A stretch of DNA of 64,000 nt, from assembly GCA_963693085.1 (NCBI GenBank), contig OY856409.1:1339226915-1339290914 (forward strand), in the 5' to 3' direction. Both the position numbers and the translations under genes were made by a program. The notes under the pieces were generated by a model that did not search any database, was not told the DNA's origin, and saw only the letters and a list, made by a program, of their open reading frames with translations. Below, piece by piece: positions 13,290-24,666 of this stretch. Position 1 is the stretch's first letter. Every line of letters starts with the position of its first letter. This DNA is from Alisma plantago-aquatica. Taxonomy: Eukaryota > Streptophyta > Magnoliopsida > Alismatales > Alismataceae.

Positions 13290-13645
13290 TGGGTTAAGCA
13301 CACACCTCTCTGCCCGATATGGTGTGAAGCACACACACACACGTCTCTGTCCAATATGGTGTGAAGCACACACACACCTCTCTACCCGATATGGTGTGAA
13401 GCACACACACACATCTCTTCCCGATATGGTGCGTAGCACACACACACCTCTCTACCCGATATGGTGTGAAGCACACACACACACACCTCTACCCGATATG
13501 GTGTGAAGTACACACACACTTCTCTGCCCGATATGGTGTGAAGCACACACACACCTCTCTGCCTGATATGGTGTGAAGCACACACCCACCTCTCTGCCCG
13601 ATATGGTGTGAAGCACACACACACACTACTCTTCTCGATATGCTG
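13290..13645. repeat. Minisatellite in element A 5' LTR, about 10 units of 35-40 bp
   Basis: Each unit reads approximately CTCTCTGCCCGATATGGTG followed by TGAAGC and a run of (AC)n. I count ten copies of the GATATGGTGTGAAG core between 13,312 and 13,640. Looser relatives (a GATATGG core with ACACCTC) extend from about 13,120 to 13,900. The variable (AC)n tail gives the length differences between units. The Cys-rich open frames on the minus strand here are only translations of this repeat. Confidence 0.92.
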
Positions 13646-14080
13646 TAAAGAAAGCATATACCTCTTGCCAAATATGGTAAGCATACATACACCTCTAAAT
13701 TGATATGGGTAGCAAGCATACACCTCTAAACCAATATTGGGTTAAGCATACACCTCTTGGACGATATGGTGTTGAGCACATATCTCTAAAATGATATGGT
13801 GGGTAACCCAATACACTAGATGACAAAAGTGTTAAGGTGGTTAATACCCTAGAACATGTGATGGCCAATACACTAAAGTATGGTGTGGCCAATATCTTCA
13901 AGATAGGTGAGGACGTTACACTCATGTATGGTGAAGTTGATACAACATATGAATGGTAAGGTTGATACCTTAATGGGTAAGGGTCTGAGGGATATGATGA
14001 TGCCTAGATCAATATACACCTAACCCAATACATATGTTCAACTTGACATACATGATTCAATCTGATGCACCTTGTAAAGG

Positions 14081-14083
14081 TGA
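14081..14083. repeat. Target-site duplication TGA, left of the CACTA
   Basis: TGA is repeated at 30,016-30,018. The uninterrupted site in the 3' LTR near 50,515-50,530 reads GTAAAGATGAGGG and holds it once. Three bases is the standard duplication for CACTA transposons. Confidence 0.93.
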
Positions 14084-14098
14084 CACTACTACAGAAAT

Positions 14099-14670
14099 GG
14101 CTTATAACGTCACATTTACAGGCATCGATTGTATACAAGAAACCGACACCTAAATCCTACAACGTCGGTTAAATACACAAACCGACATCTATCTGTGAAG
14201 AGCGGTCAGACACGGGTATCACTTTTAATTTAGCGTCGGTTCCTTAATAAGCAATTTACGCATAAAATCGACCGCCAAATCCAAATTTTCCAGTGCAAAA
14301 AAATTACCTCTAAAATTTGACATACGACATCGGTTATTAACTAATAAACCGACGACTAAAGGTTTTTTGCGAGATAGAAATTGGGCACATTTTTTTCGTC
14401 AATTTTCTTACAATAACTGACGCCGATGTGTTTTCTCGCGCTGTCCCCGAGAAAATTTTCACCCCCCTTAGGTGTTGGTTTTCTACAGAAACCGATGACT
14501 ATGGTCATTAATCGAGAACATTTTTTTTATCAGCATATGTAGATAGACGTTAGTTTTTCTAGTTGAAACTGACGACTATCATTAAACATAGGTGTCAGTT
14601 TTTTGGTGGGAACCGACGCCTAATATGTTAAGCGTCGGTTTTTTTAATAATCGAAGCCTATTGTTAACTT
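14099..14670. promoter_or_regulatory. CACTA left subterminal repeat region
   Basis: Short motifs of the form AACCGACnnC and GCGTCGGTT recur about ten times in alternating orientation, for example near 14,140, 14,163, 14,180, 14,236, 14,350, 14,612 and 14,632. Such arrays bind the element's own accessory protein in known CACTA transposons. The binding role here is inferred from the family. Confidence 0.8.
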
Positions 14671-14679
14671 AATAGCACC

Positions 14680-15440
14680 CGCACGAGCCTGGCTCTTCCG
14701 CTTTCTCTATTTCATTGTCGATTCCGCCACTCCCTGCTTAGGTCTCGCAATTCCTTCGGTCCCTACTCCCCTGCTCCCTACGTGCCGCCGTCGCTCCCTA
14801 CTTCCTGCTCGCTGCTCCAGCTGCCACTGTTTGTTGCTTGTTGCTCTTGGTCGCCACCTGCTTGCTGCTCCGACCGCCACTGTTCGCTGGTTGCTGCTCT
14901 TGCTCGCCACTTTCTTGCTACTCCGGCCACCGCCGTTCGCTTCTTGCAGCTCCTGGTCTCTCCAGAAAGGGAACTACCTACAACATTTTAGCTCTTCACA
15001 GGTACAATCACCTACCTCCAACCCAACCTTGTTGTCTGCTTTTTGTTCCATTGTTAAACTATCCGCCCAATCACCTACCGCTGTCATGAAACCCCATTCT
15101 TTCCCCCATTTCTCACTTCCTCTTCCCCAACTATCATGAAACCCTTAACTGTGTGCACTCTCTCCTTCCCTGATCCCTATGCTATCATTGTCACCCATGC
15201 TTGCCGACTGCCACCCCTACCGCAAGCCTCCACCACTGCCTCTGTGTCAGTTGTTGCAAGCTAATTCTGCCGACACTGCTAACTCCTCCATCACTACCAC
15301 TACTACCATCCCTATTGCTTCTACTAGTATCTCTTGAAAAAGAGCTCTCTCCTTATACACTCTCTTCTGCCCATGTTGCATTGATCGTGCTCCTCTCTCT
15401 TTGTGATTTTTTCCCTTCTCTCCTATCCTAGTTGTCAAAT
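14680..15440. other. Pyrimidine- and GC-rich segment inside the CACTA
   Basis: Composition changes sharply from about 14,680: the plus strand becomes rich in C and T with many CTGC, CGCC and CTCC words, then returns to AT-rich near 15,440. Overlapping frames (14,782-14,991; 14,831-15,139; 15,201-15,431) encode low-complexity Leu/Ser/Pro-rich peptides with no motif. It may be the untranslated leader of the downstream transposase gene, or a captured host fragment, which CACTA elements often carry. I cannot tell which. Confidence 0.45.
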
Positions 15441-15730
15441 GATGTTTGATGCTTGCAACATTTTTATGTTTTGGTTGATGATAATCAATTCATAATGATG
15501 GATTAATGTGATTGATGATAAATTGATAATCTAATATTTTAGTTTTAATTATTTAAAATTATATGTTGGAGTTATACTTCCTAATTGGAAATGTGGAGAA
15601 ATCCAGATAGGGTTTGTATGATAAATTATCTTTAATGTGTATTTGACTATTTATGTAACCTATTTCATAGGTATGTAACCTAAATTAAATATGTATTTGA
15701 TTAGTATATATGTATGTATCATGTTGTCCT
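15441..15730. other. AT-rich spacer inside the CACTA
   Basis: Nothing recognised between the pyrimidine-rich segment and the foldback region. Confidence 0.5.
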
Positions 15731-16137
15731 AGAAACTCGTCCAAGATTTACTCATTAGGAGTAAATCTTGGATAGTCCCCGGTTTGGGACTGTTCTTGAA
15801 CACCTAATCTCACTTAGGATGTACGTTTATATTGTGTATTGGGTTTTCAAGAAAATTTTGGTAGCATTTCCCCGTTTGTTCTCTAAGTACATATGTACTT
15901 GGAGAATAGTGGGGAAATGCTGCCAAAATTTTCTTAAAAACCCAATACACATTATACACTTACTAGTGAGATTAAGTGTTCAAGAATGGGTTAGATGGTA
16001 CACATTTATTATATATAAGAATGACAACACATGTATTTGTTGGCCTAGAAACCCATCCAAGATTTACTCATTAGGAGTAAATCTTGGATAGTCCCCGGTT
16101 AGGGACTAGCCTAGAAACCCATCCAAGATTTACTCAC
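15731..16137. repeat. Foldback with flanking direct repeats
   Basis: Two arms of about 95 bases, 15,793-15,890 and 15,895-15,986, are near-complementary (roughly five in six bases by eye) around a centre reading AAGTACATATGTACTT. A direct repeat of about 60 bases flanks them (15,731-15,790 and 16,047-16,107), and a third partial copy follows at 16,111-16,137. The direct repeat itself contains a small palindrome, CCAAGATTTACTC / GAGTAAATCTTGG with a 5-base loop. RNA from either strand would form a long hairpin. This could be a foldback/MITE-type insertion or an siRNA/miRNA-like precursor, and expression is unknown. Confidence 0.85.
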
Positions 16138-16311
16138 TATGATAAGTATGATGACTCCAGTCCATTCTTATTTGGGTTTGCTAACACCACCAAATATTGA
16201 AGATAATGATGACTTGTATGTGCATGAAGATCACAATGAAGGATTGTTAATTGATAAAAGATCGCAATATTAGATGCATGCATGTTTATATTTTTTATAT
16301 GTTTTATTTTT

Positions 16312-16450
16312 CTGAATGTGAACTTTACAATGTGAATGTGAACTTTACAATGTGGATTACTTTACAATGTGAATGTGAACTTTGCAATGTGAACTTTACA
16401 ATGTGAATTACTTTACAATGTGAACTTTACAATCTGAATGTGAACTTTCA
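16312..16450 (+). repeat. Short tandem repeat upstream of the CACTA gene
   Basis: The phrase AATGTGAACTTTAC, sometimes as AATGTGAATTACTTTAC, is repeated about eight times up to the start of the first predicted exon. It may be part of the promoter or 5' leader of the CACTA gene. Confidence 0.85.
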
Positions 16451-16451
16451 G

Positions 16452-19400
16452 ATGGCTGAGCATTCATGTGATGACCATGTTGATGATTACCGTGAGGGTG
16501 AGGACGTCAATGCGCCACCTCACAATGTATGTTTTAAAAATATATCCCACCTCACATTTATAGTTATATCCTATAAGTGTTTTTTTTTTCAAATTTTAGG
16601 TTGGTGATGTACCCCCTGAAGAAATTGGGGCACTTGATGAGCAGCAAAAAAAATTGAGAAAGTGAGGGGCATCACAATGATGAACAAGTTACTATAGCAA
16701 AGGGGCAATGGACCCAAACTGGATGTGAATTTCGATCATGCAGGAAATCCAGTTGCAGTGAACCGCAACTCATTTATTTCATATCTTGGGGTTCTTACTC
16801 ACAACCATTATAGTCTATTTTTGAATCCTGGCATAGAGTTCCTAAGGGGAAGAAAGACTTAATCTGGAAGGAACTATGCGTGAGTTATCATTATTTGCAA
16901 TTCTGTTTTTTTAGATTACTAATTTTTAGGATACTAGTTAATAGCAATTCTATTTTGTAGAGTATATTTGATCTGGATGAAAAGATGCATCATAAATGCG
17001 TGATGCAACACTGTGGGAGGGTCCTAAGGAACTATAGGACAAATCTCACCCGAGATTACATACGCAATGCTGAGAAGAGGTTCTTGATTGATTTCCAATT
17101 CTAGACATTGATCACTTTTTTACTAACTCTAATAATTTTTTTTTGTATTCTCTTTAAAAAATAAATTTAGGAAGAAGGCAACCCATGATCAATGGAACTA
17201 CCTGGACCCCAAAGACTGGGAGGAGTTTGTTACCCAAAGAAAAATGGATGAATTCAAGGTATTAAGCACCACTCCCAATTTAATTAATTTACATTCTTAT
17301 GTATTCACCTATTCAAGATTAACCTTTAGTGTTACTAACCAAATCAATGTGCTTACTAACATGGATATCAACGATGCTCAAAGAGAAAGGCGTGCACTAA
17401 ATGTGCATGACCACACAATGGGTCCAAGAGGCTATGGAGGCGTTCGCCAAAGACTACAGACTGAGTATACTACTCAGTCTACTGCTCAGTCTGCTGCTAC
17501 TCAGGAGTCCTCTACTATTGGTCCCACACCTCTACCTCACCATGCTATGTGGATAACTGGGAGGCAAAATAAGAAGGGAGATATAATGAAGCCCGCAATT
17601 GCTGAGGCGGATACAAAAATGGTAAAATTTAACTCTTAGAGCAATCGATCGATATTGATTATTATTATGTTTACTTACCAATTTCTATTGATGGTGATTA
17701 GTGGGAGCTATACGAGCAGAGGAAGGAAGGTAAGTTCATCCCTGAGGGCATATGGGATGAATTGACAGTTGGTCTGGGTAACCCAGAGAATCCTGGATGT
17801 GTTAGGGGTGCAGGCGCTGGTGTGGACATCAAAGCATTCTTTGGGCCATCCCAGTGCAAACCTATCCCAAAAGCGAGACTTTCACAAGTTGAGGTAACCT
17901 ATTCTTTTTTAGAATGTTATTGTGAAAGGGAATTCAATAATCTATAGCTAGCATTTCTTTTATCCATGTATAGGTAGATGAATTAATTGAGAGGAAAGTC
18001 CAAGAAGCAATGGTGAAGTGGTAGTCATCTCAGACGGCCACTCATACGGTACCTATGATGTGTCATGCTTCTATTACTCCTATTGCAGAGGTTGGGAGTA
18101 ATCCTGTAGACCCACCACCTAGCACATCAGCTGTAAGTATTTTTATGACATAGTAGCTAGTCTTTTCAAGATGATATGTTTGTGTATGTATGCATATAAC
18201 ATTCTTTACGTAAATTTGTAGGGGTTGAAGTCATGCCATCTAAAAAGTCAAGAATATGTCATTGTAGAGGCGTCAGCTTACCCACCCCTTCCAGGGGAAA
18301 TGTTTCATGGGACTCCAGTACCAGATGGTGCGGTTCGTGTGAGCCCGATAAGTGTAGTCCCCAAATAGAGGGATCTTACATTGCCATATGCCCACCCAGA
18401 TTCTGAAATTCTTGGTGAGGCAGAAGGTGGAGTGATATTGTGGCCCAAAGCAGATGTCATCTATACTAATATTGTATGCTAAATTTATATTATGTTAATT
18501 TGTTAGTGTGTACATATATATGAGTCAATTGATCTGAAATTATATATACAAGTCAAAAGGAAGACACCCGCTATATCTCGTCCTCCACCTCCACCTCGTG
18601 AAATACCAAGTTGGATTCCAAGGGACCTACACACCTCATTAGGTCCTAATTATAGGGGTATGGCAGATTGGATAGGAGAACATGATCCAAATTGACCTAT
18701 AAATGTTACTATTCCGGAAGAAGCTACATGTCAATCATACGATAACAAGCTATTTATACAAGATATTTTGGAGATGTTTCATTATGCTTGGATGAATACA
18801 TCTATGATAGAGCTATAGATATGGTGAGATATTGTTTATACATCCATATACCTTGTTTTATATACAGTGATCTGGTTTCCTATATATTAATGCATACGTA
18901 ATACATGTTTTGCAGCGACTTACACACGATATGTACAGATTTTTCATTTCTCCATGTGGGATTTTTGGTTCCATCTTTGATTAGTCTTGTAGGTAAAAAC
19001 CCTAGGTCAGTTACTTCATACTGCTGTGATGTTTTTAAATATTTTTGCAAAAATAAGAAGACGGTGCTAATAGCTCCATTCAATATCGGGTAAGTTTACT
19101 TTGCTTATAATTTGGACTTAAGAAAATTACATTTTTATTATGACTTTTGAGTTATTAATTTATAACTTTCTTACCTCTAGTGGTAAGCATTAGGAGTTAC
19201 TAGTTATTGTCCCTGAGATGTTCAGTGTCTATTATCTAGATCCTACGGGGAAGGAATTGAATATATATGGACATGCAATGAAAAGGTCATTATTCCCATG
19301 AGAAATATTTCATATTTTTATATCCGTTAACATATATTATTACATTACTATTTAATGATGCAATTTAAAGTGTTACATTAACATGTAGGGCTTTACAAGA

Positions 19401-19898
19401 GTACGCCAAAGCTGGAGGAAAGGTCCCCAAGAAAAAGAACCAGCCACTAACTTGGAAAAATGTGAAAGTAATTTCCCGACTCCAATGTATATATTATTTA
19501 TGTGAACTATGCTTATTTGTATTTTTGAATATTTATATGTTTCAATTTATAGTGTTCTACATAAGACAATGGCTGGGCATGTGGATACTATGTGATGCGA
19601 TTTATGAGCATAACTATCGAACATTCCACAATGGAAATCGATACCATACATCAGGTAGTATATGTAGTCTCATTAGATAATATGAAATATATTAATCTCA
19701 TTATATATTATTAATTATATATATACATCATTCTCTTTGCAGGTGTTTAAAACTGACTTCACTATAGGTGAAAATTTATTAGATGTACATACTCCCTATA
19801 CGATGGATGAGTTAAATGATGTAAGAGAACAATGGGCAGAAGGCCTACAAGTAGTGGGAATTTTTAAATATAATTGGGATAATGACGATGATGAATAA
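16452..19898 (+). pseudogene. CACTA transposase-associated gene (Transposase_24-like region plus Ulp1/C48-type protease region), about 14 exons, broken
   Basis: Splice-consistent exons can be followed: 16,452-16,526; 16,600-16,879; 16,961-about 17,104; 17,171-17,258; 17,330-17,621; 17,702-17,893; 17,974-18,132; 18,222-18,473; 18,553-18,833; 18,916-19,089; 19,181-19,285; 19,389-19,467; 19,553-19,654; 19,743-19,898 (stop TAA). Exons 2-6 resemble the plant Ptta/En/Spm transposase family (PF03004), with WHRVPKGKKDLIWKELC, DWEEFV and LTVGLGNPENPG. Exons 10-13 resemble the Ulp1/C48 cysteine-protease fold: PFNIG, KH, VYYLDPTGKE and the nucleophile context ACGYYVMRFM. The last exon ends in an acidic tail. 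Damage includes a frameshift and stop near 16,662, a TAG near 16,712, a TAG at 18,025, TAG at 18,367, TGA near 18,694, the Trp after the catalytic His changed to TAG at 19,191, and TAA just after 19,553. Family and exon layout are firm; exact splice sites are my reading. Confidence 0.8.
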
Positions 19899-20339
19899 AG
19901 AATGATATTTCTAAACTTTGTTCTCATAATTATTTTTGTGTGAATGTGAATGACTTTTTATGAATTGCCATATGTGTGAATGTGAAGATGATCAATACAT
20001 GAATGTTTTTACATGTGTCTGAATGTGAAAAGAGATGAAATGAATGGAACTGTAGGTTGCTAAATGTGTGTGAAAATGGAGGAAATTTGAAATGGAACTA
20101 CTGGTTTCTATATGTGTGTGATGAAAAATAATATGAATTAAATGTACTTATACATGTGTGTGAATCACATGATAAATATATAATATTGTCTATATTGTTA
20201 ATTTCGTAGGTTTGTGGCTTGTTGTTGGCTGATATCAATGGATGTTGTAAACTTGCAGTTTAGAACTGAACTGTAGGTGCTGCATCCTACTGACCAGCTA
20301 TACAACAGGCCTGCAAACTTATAAGAAAAAAAACCAGAA
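19899..20339. other. 3' flank of the CACTA gene
   Basis: AT-rich sequence with repeated GTGTGAATG words, probably the 3' untranslated region. No separate gene is visible. Confidence 0.5.
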
Positions 20340-20755
20340 CATAGGTGTCGGTTATTTATGTAAAACTGACAACAAAACACATAGGCGTCAGTTGTTAGTG
20401 TAAAATCGACATCTTTATCCCCTTCTGGCGTCAGTTATCTATAAAACCGATGCCTATTGAGGCCAGGTACCATGGCCATGCTGGGTAGAACGGCCGTGGT
20501 GGCAAGGGATATGGCATCAATTATTAGTATACAAACCAACGCCAATGGTGTCGGTTATTAGTAGATTCTGGTCAGGTACCACGTCCGTGCTGGTTGTGGA
20601 TATGGCGTCAGCTACCTATATAAAGCTGACACTGATGATGCCCTTGTTGGCGCCTTTTAGGTGGCGGGAAGGGGTATGGCTTCGGTTGTTACTTAATGAC
20701 CAATGTTTTTAATAAGGTTATCATGTCGGTTTTCTTTAAGAACCGACACCGATAG
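20340..20755. promoter_or_regulatory. CACTA right subterminal repeat region, first part
   Basis: Motifs of the GTCGGTT / GCGTCAGTT / AACCGAC type recur in both orientations, matching the left subterminal array. The Copia insertion at 20,756 separates this part from 29,849-30,000. The last five bases, GATAG, are the Copia target duplication. Confidence 0.78.
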
Positions 20756-22897
20756 TGTTGGGTTTTAGAGGAGGCAGAGATGGCAGCGAAAACAAAAATT
20801 TTTCTCCCCAAACCTAGTTTAAAGGAATCGCGTCAACGTCTATATGATAGGAAGGGTGGTTTGCAGAGACATACCTTGTCCCGAGGCTTGCTCAGTGACA
20901 TTACCCCGCGGCTTGTGCGGTCTTCACCTCCGGTCTTGGACGGTGTCTGTGCAGATCCTGGTCTCACCGGGACTGTCGGGATTGACAATTGTCCTCCAAG
21001 CGGCAGAAGTCTCCCGCCTCTGTAGTAGTCCTCACAGACCACCTAGAACTCCGATCACCTTATCGCACAAGGCACTAGAAGGAGTCACACCCTCCTGTCA
21101 GAGTACTAGTCATCGACACACTCTCCTGCGACGAGTCACTTTTCTGCAGTTGTCATTCCCTTGTTGTGCCTCCCTTATCGGGTAGCACTTCCTCGGGCTC
21201 TCCTGGTTACCACAACCAGAGAGAACAACAACTTTGCAGAGCAACTGATGTTCTGAGTTGTACTTTGAGAAGACCCCAATACCCCTATATATAGGAGGGT
21301 CATGGGACATGGTTCTCTACCCCGGGCAATGTAGGATTAAAGTAGGAGTAGAAGGGTTCGAGACTTTTCACAAAATCTGACAAACTGTGCCGATTGAACC
21401 GATAATTTCAACCCTAAAATGGTCGGTTGGTGACCTCATACGATCGGTTCACGCTTGAGATGATCGGTTCATGCTTGAGCCGATTAGTTCATGCTCGAGC
21501 CGATCGGTTCATGCTCCTGGTCCAACTCGAATTGACTTTCCATGTTCGTTTCCAACTAATCATATATTAGTCCTTGTCCAAATCAAATTTGACAAGTGAA
21601 ACGAACTCAGTTGGTCACCCGACCAGTTCAACTATGTGAACCGATCGGTTCATTGACCTGAGCCGCTTGGCTCACCAGCCTGAGCTGATTAGTTCATCAG
21701 CATGAGCCGATCGGTTGGGGCAGCAGATCAGTCAATCACAGTTTTAATCAATCTGATACTCTAATCATTTGATCCAACACCTTGAGTACCATGATTTTGA
21801 GCTATCAATCCATTGGGTGTTTAATTGAACTACTACACTCCTTAAGTAATAAATCCAAACAAGATTTATGGAAAAACTCCTCTTCCAGGAACATGTCCTA
21901 GTGCGTGTGACCCTACAGGTCCTTTTCACGTTGGTAGTGAAAGTCCATAACACTTATGACTTTAAAAGCAAAGAGAAGTGCCTAGTCACACATTAGTGAA
22001 ACCCAAGTGAAATAGAAAGTTGGAGAAAAACTTTCAATCCTACAATCTGTGAATGGTGTTATAGTGAATGTATAATTGCTTTATCACTAATGTCCTTAAT
22101 GAACTCAAGGCATGGTACAATCATCCTTTCCACGTTCATCCATTTCCTTAATCTCAGAGCAGACTGGGTGAGATGTGTGTGACATCAATATCACATATTG
22201 ACTCACACATGCATATGCATGCCTTTCTCAATCCTACTCATCAAGTGGCCATGGACATCAAACTCCCTTAGGAGGGACAAATCCCATATCTATCACTCAC
22301 CCCTCAAAAGCCCCATGTGTCAAAGTCACCCAATCATCACCTTTATAACAACCCATGTTTCAGGATTGCTTTTGATGATGTCAAAGTGTACCCAACGACA
22401 TGTGTTGAGTGTAGTGATTTCAGGTCGAAGAATCACACTCACCACCATCACTGTGAGAGCTGACTGTGACTACCAAATCATGGTTCCATGTGTCACTCTC
22501 ACGGTGGGTCTGTACGGTACACTTGTTCTCTAACAAGTACCTATGTGCTTGGTTTGATATCACTATATCATGACTAATGAGATTCTATCATCAACCAATA
22601 CACAATATAGTCTTTAGTGTTATTGATGTCTATGGTTATTTCCACAATAACAACCGACTAGGGACTGAACAAGAAAGTATACTCTTAACAACTGTATGAT
22701 CTCATCGTTTAGGTCCTCAACCTAAAAGCATACGTCATCGAGTAAACAATTCTTTAGACATCTATCATGTTACACTATCATCTCAGAATTAGTTAAAACA
22801 TATAGATCATAAATTGCATTTATTATTATTCAAATCATTTACAAAGTATCCCATTACAATCATCACATGAATTTCTCTAGGGGCATACATACCAACA
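20756..22897 (-). repeat. Copia 3' LTR (left copy)
   Basis: Pairs with 27,731-29,848 along its full length. Contains a short array of CCGATCGGTTCA-type motifs at about 21,400-21,720 and a TATA sequence at about 21,287-21,296. It has an extra segment of about 24 bases near 22,670 that is missing from the right copy. Confidence 0.95.
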
Positions 22898-22908
22898 TAC
22901 TCCCACTT
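22898..22908 (-). promoter_or_regulatory. Copia polypurine tract
   Basis: On the minus strand the bases next to the 3' LTR read AAGTGGGAGTA, a purine-rich tract of the kind that primes second-strand synthesis in Copia elements. Confidence 0.65.
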
Positions 22909-23043
22909 GCACTTAGAGCTATTCACCTAGGAACCTCAGTCCTTGTAACCTAACATGCCATCATGCTTCTGCTGAGAAAGGGCCTTCGTTAGTGGATCAA
23001 CTATGTTGTCTTCAGTTGGTACTTTGCAAATCTTCACATATCC

Positions 23044-23637
23044 TCATTGTACGATCTCTCGTATGAGATGGAAGCACCATAGTATGTGCTTGGACTGCTG
23101 ATGTGATCTGGGCTCCTTAGCTTGAGCAATAGCTCCATTATTGTCACAATAAAGCTCAATTGCATCACATCTAGAGGGAACTACACCAAGTTCAGTGATG
23201 AACTTCTTGATCCACACAACTTCCTTTGCTGCATGTGAAGCAGCAATATACTCGGCCTCTGTAGTAAAATCAGCAACTGTTTCTTGCTTGGAACTCTTCC
23301 AGCTCATAACTCCATTGTTTAGGCAAAATACAAATCCTGATTGCAATATGTAATCATCTTTGTTGGTTTGGAAGCTTGCATCGGTGTAACCTCTTACAAC
23401 CAGTTCTTCCTCACCGCCGTATATAAGGAACCGATCCTTAGTCCTTCACAAGTACTTGAGGATGTTCTTTACGGATGTCCAGTGAGCATCCCCAGGATCT
23501 AACAGGTACCTACTCATCATGCTAAGGGCATACGAGACATCTGGGCGTGTGCACAACATAGCGTACATGATGGATCTGATGGCTAATGCATATGGGATCC
23601 CATTCATACACTCCCTCTCTTCACAAGATTAGAAAGG
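23044..23637 (-). pseudogene. Copia RNase H remnant
   Basis: The minus frame at 23,044-23,346 carries the RNase H blocks of plant Copia polyproteins: SWKSSKQETVADFTTEAEY, then LYCDNNGAIAQAKEP and SKHI near the end. The segment between here and the reverse transcriptase (23,347-23,637) continues the polyprotein with stops. The enzyme would degrade the RNA strand of the RNA/DNA hybrid during reverse transcription. It is broken from the RT frame and cannot be translated as one protein. Confidence 0.88.
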
Positions 23638-24612
23638 TTAAGCTCTAGAGATGGTGACTCCATGTAGCATGGGGATGTTGCCTCTCTTTGAGTTCTCCAT
23701 GCTGAACTGCTTCAGCACTTTGTCAATATACGTGCTTTGACTTAGTCTGAGAATCCTTTTAGATCTATCTCTATAGATCTTAATACCTAGAATGTAGGAT
23801 GCTTCTCCTAAGTCCTTCATTGAGAAAGTATTCCCGAGCCAAGTCTTTACCTTCACTAAGGCTATGACATCATTCCCCATCAATAGTATGCCATCCACAT
23901 ACAATATGAGGAATGTGGTCATGCTTCCACTAACCTTCTTGTACACACAAAGTTCATCTTCATTTTGAATAAAGCCAAACACTTTGACTTCCTCATCAAA
24001 TCTAAGATTCCAACTCTGAGACGCTTGCTTCAATCCATAGATTGATCTTTGTAGCTTACAAACTTTATTGGCATTCGTTGGATCTATAAAACATTCATGT
24101 TGTGTCATGTATACATCCTCATTTATATTACCATTAAGGAATGCAATTTTAACATCCATTTGCCAAATCTCATAGTCATAGTAAGCTGCAATAGCAAGCA
24201 TGATCATGATAGACTTAATCATGGAAACTGGAGAAAAAGTTTCATCATAGTCAACACCTTAAACTTGTCGGAAACCCTTTGCAACCAATATGCCTTTATA
24301 AGTTTGCACATTGTCATCCATGTCGGTCTTCTTCTTGAAGACCCACTTGCACCCTATGGGTTTTACCCCTTCAGGTGGTTCCACTAAAGTCCATACTTTG
24401 TTGGAGTCCATGGATTCCATCTCAGATTTCATGGCCTCAAGCCATTTCTCAGAATCTAGTCCCTCCATAGCCTCTAGATAGGTAGTTGGATCATCAGCTA
24501 TGATCAACTCACCGCCTTCCTGAGTCACAAGGTATCCAAACCTCTCAGGTTCAAGGCATGTCCTACTAGATCTACGAGGTCCTTGTATTACTTGAGGAAA
24601 CTGAGATTCCAC
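23638..24612 (-). pseudogene. Copia reverse transcriptase, inactivated
   Basis: Two minus frames, 24,259-24,612 and 23,638-24,222, cover the domain. The first contains WLEAMKSEMESM and the GCKWVFK block of the RT N-terminus. The second contains QMDVKIAFLNG, YGLKQASQSW and the catalytic-loop block. That block reads YVDG at 23,890-23,901, where Copia enzymes have YVDD, so a metal-binding aspartate is replaced by glycine. A stop separates the two frames near 24,258. It once copied the element's RNA into DNA and is now non-functional. Confidence 0.92.
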
Positions 24613-24666
24613 AACACCTTGTGAATCTCTATGTTCCTCTTGTACATCTATCGGTTTAATGTTTTC

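Larger units (their letters stand above)
11505..14083 (+). repeat. Element A 5' LTR, first part
   Basis: Matches 47,831-50,519 nearly base for base. It carries the candidate TATA box at 12,415-12,427, a run of GATATCGG-type motifs at 12,540-12,700, and the AC-rich minisatellite. It is cut by the CACTA insertion, whose TGA duplication occupies 14,081-14,083. Confidence 0.92.

Noticed and set aside
13294..13723. Cys-rich open frames on the minus strand (also 49,591-50,130)
   Set aside because: They are translations of the GATATGGTG/(AC)n minisatellite in all three frames. The apparent Cys motif comes from the repeat, not from a gene.
15768..16091. 107-codon frame over the foldback
   Set aside because: The frame spans both arms of the inverted repeat and encodes no recognisable domain, so it is a by-product of the repeat.
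20780..21310. Overlapping frames in the Copia LTR (also 28,009-28,269 and 29,148-29,508) as genes
   Set aside because: They lie wholly within LTRs, are on the opposite or an arbitrary strand, and show no domain.
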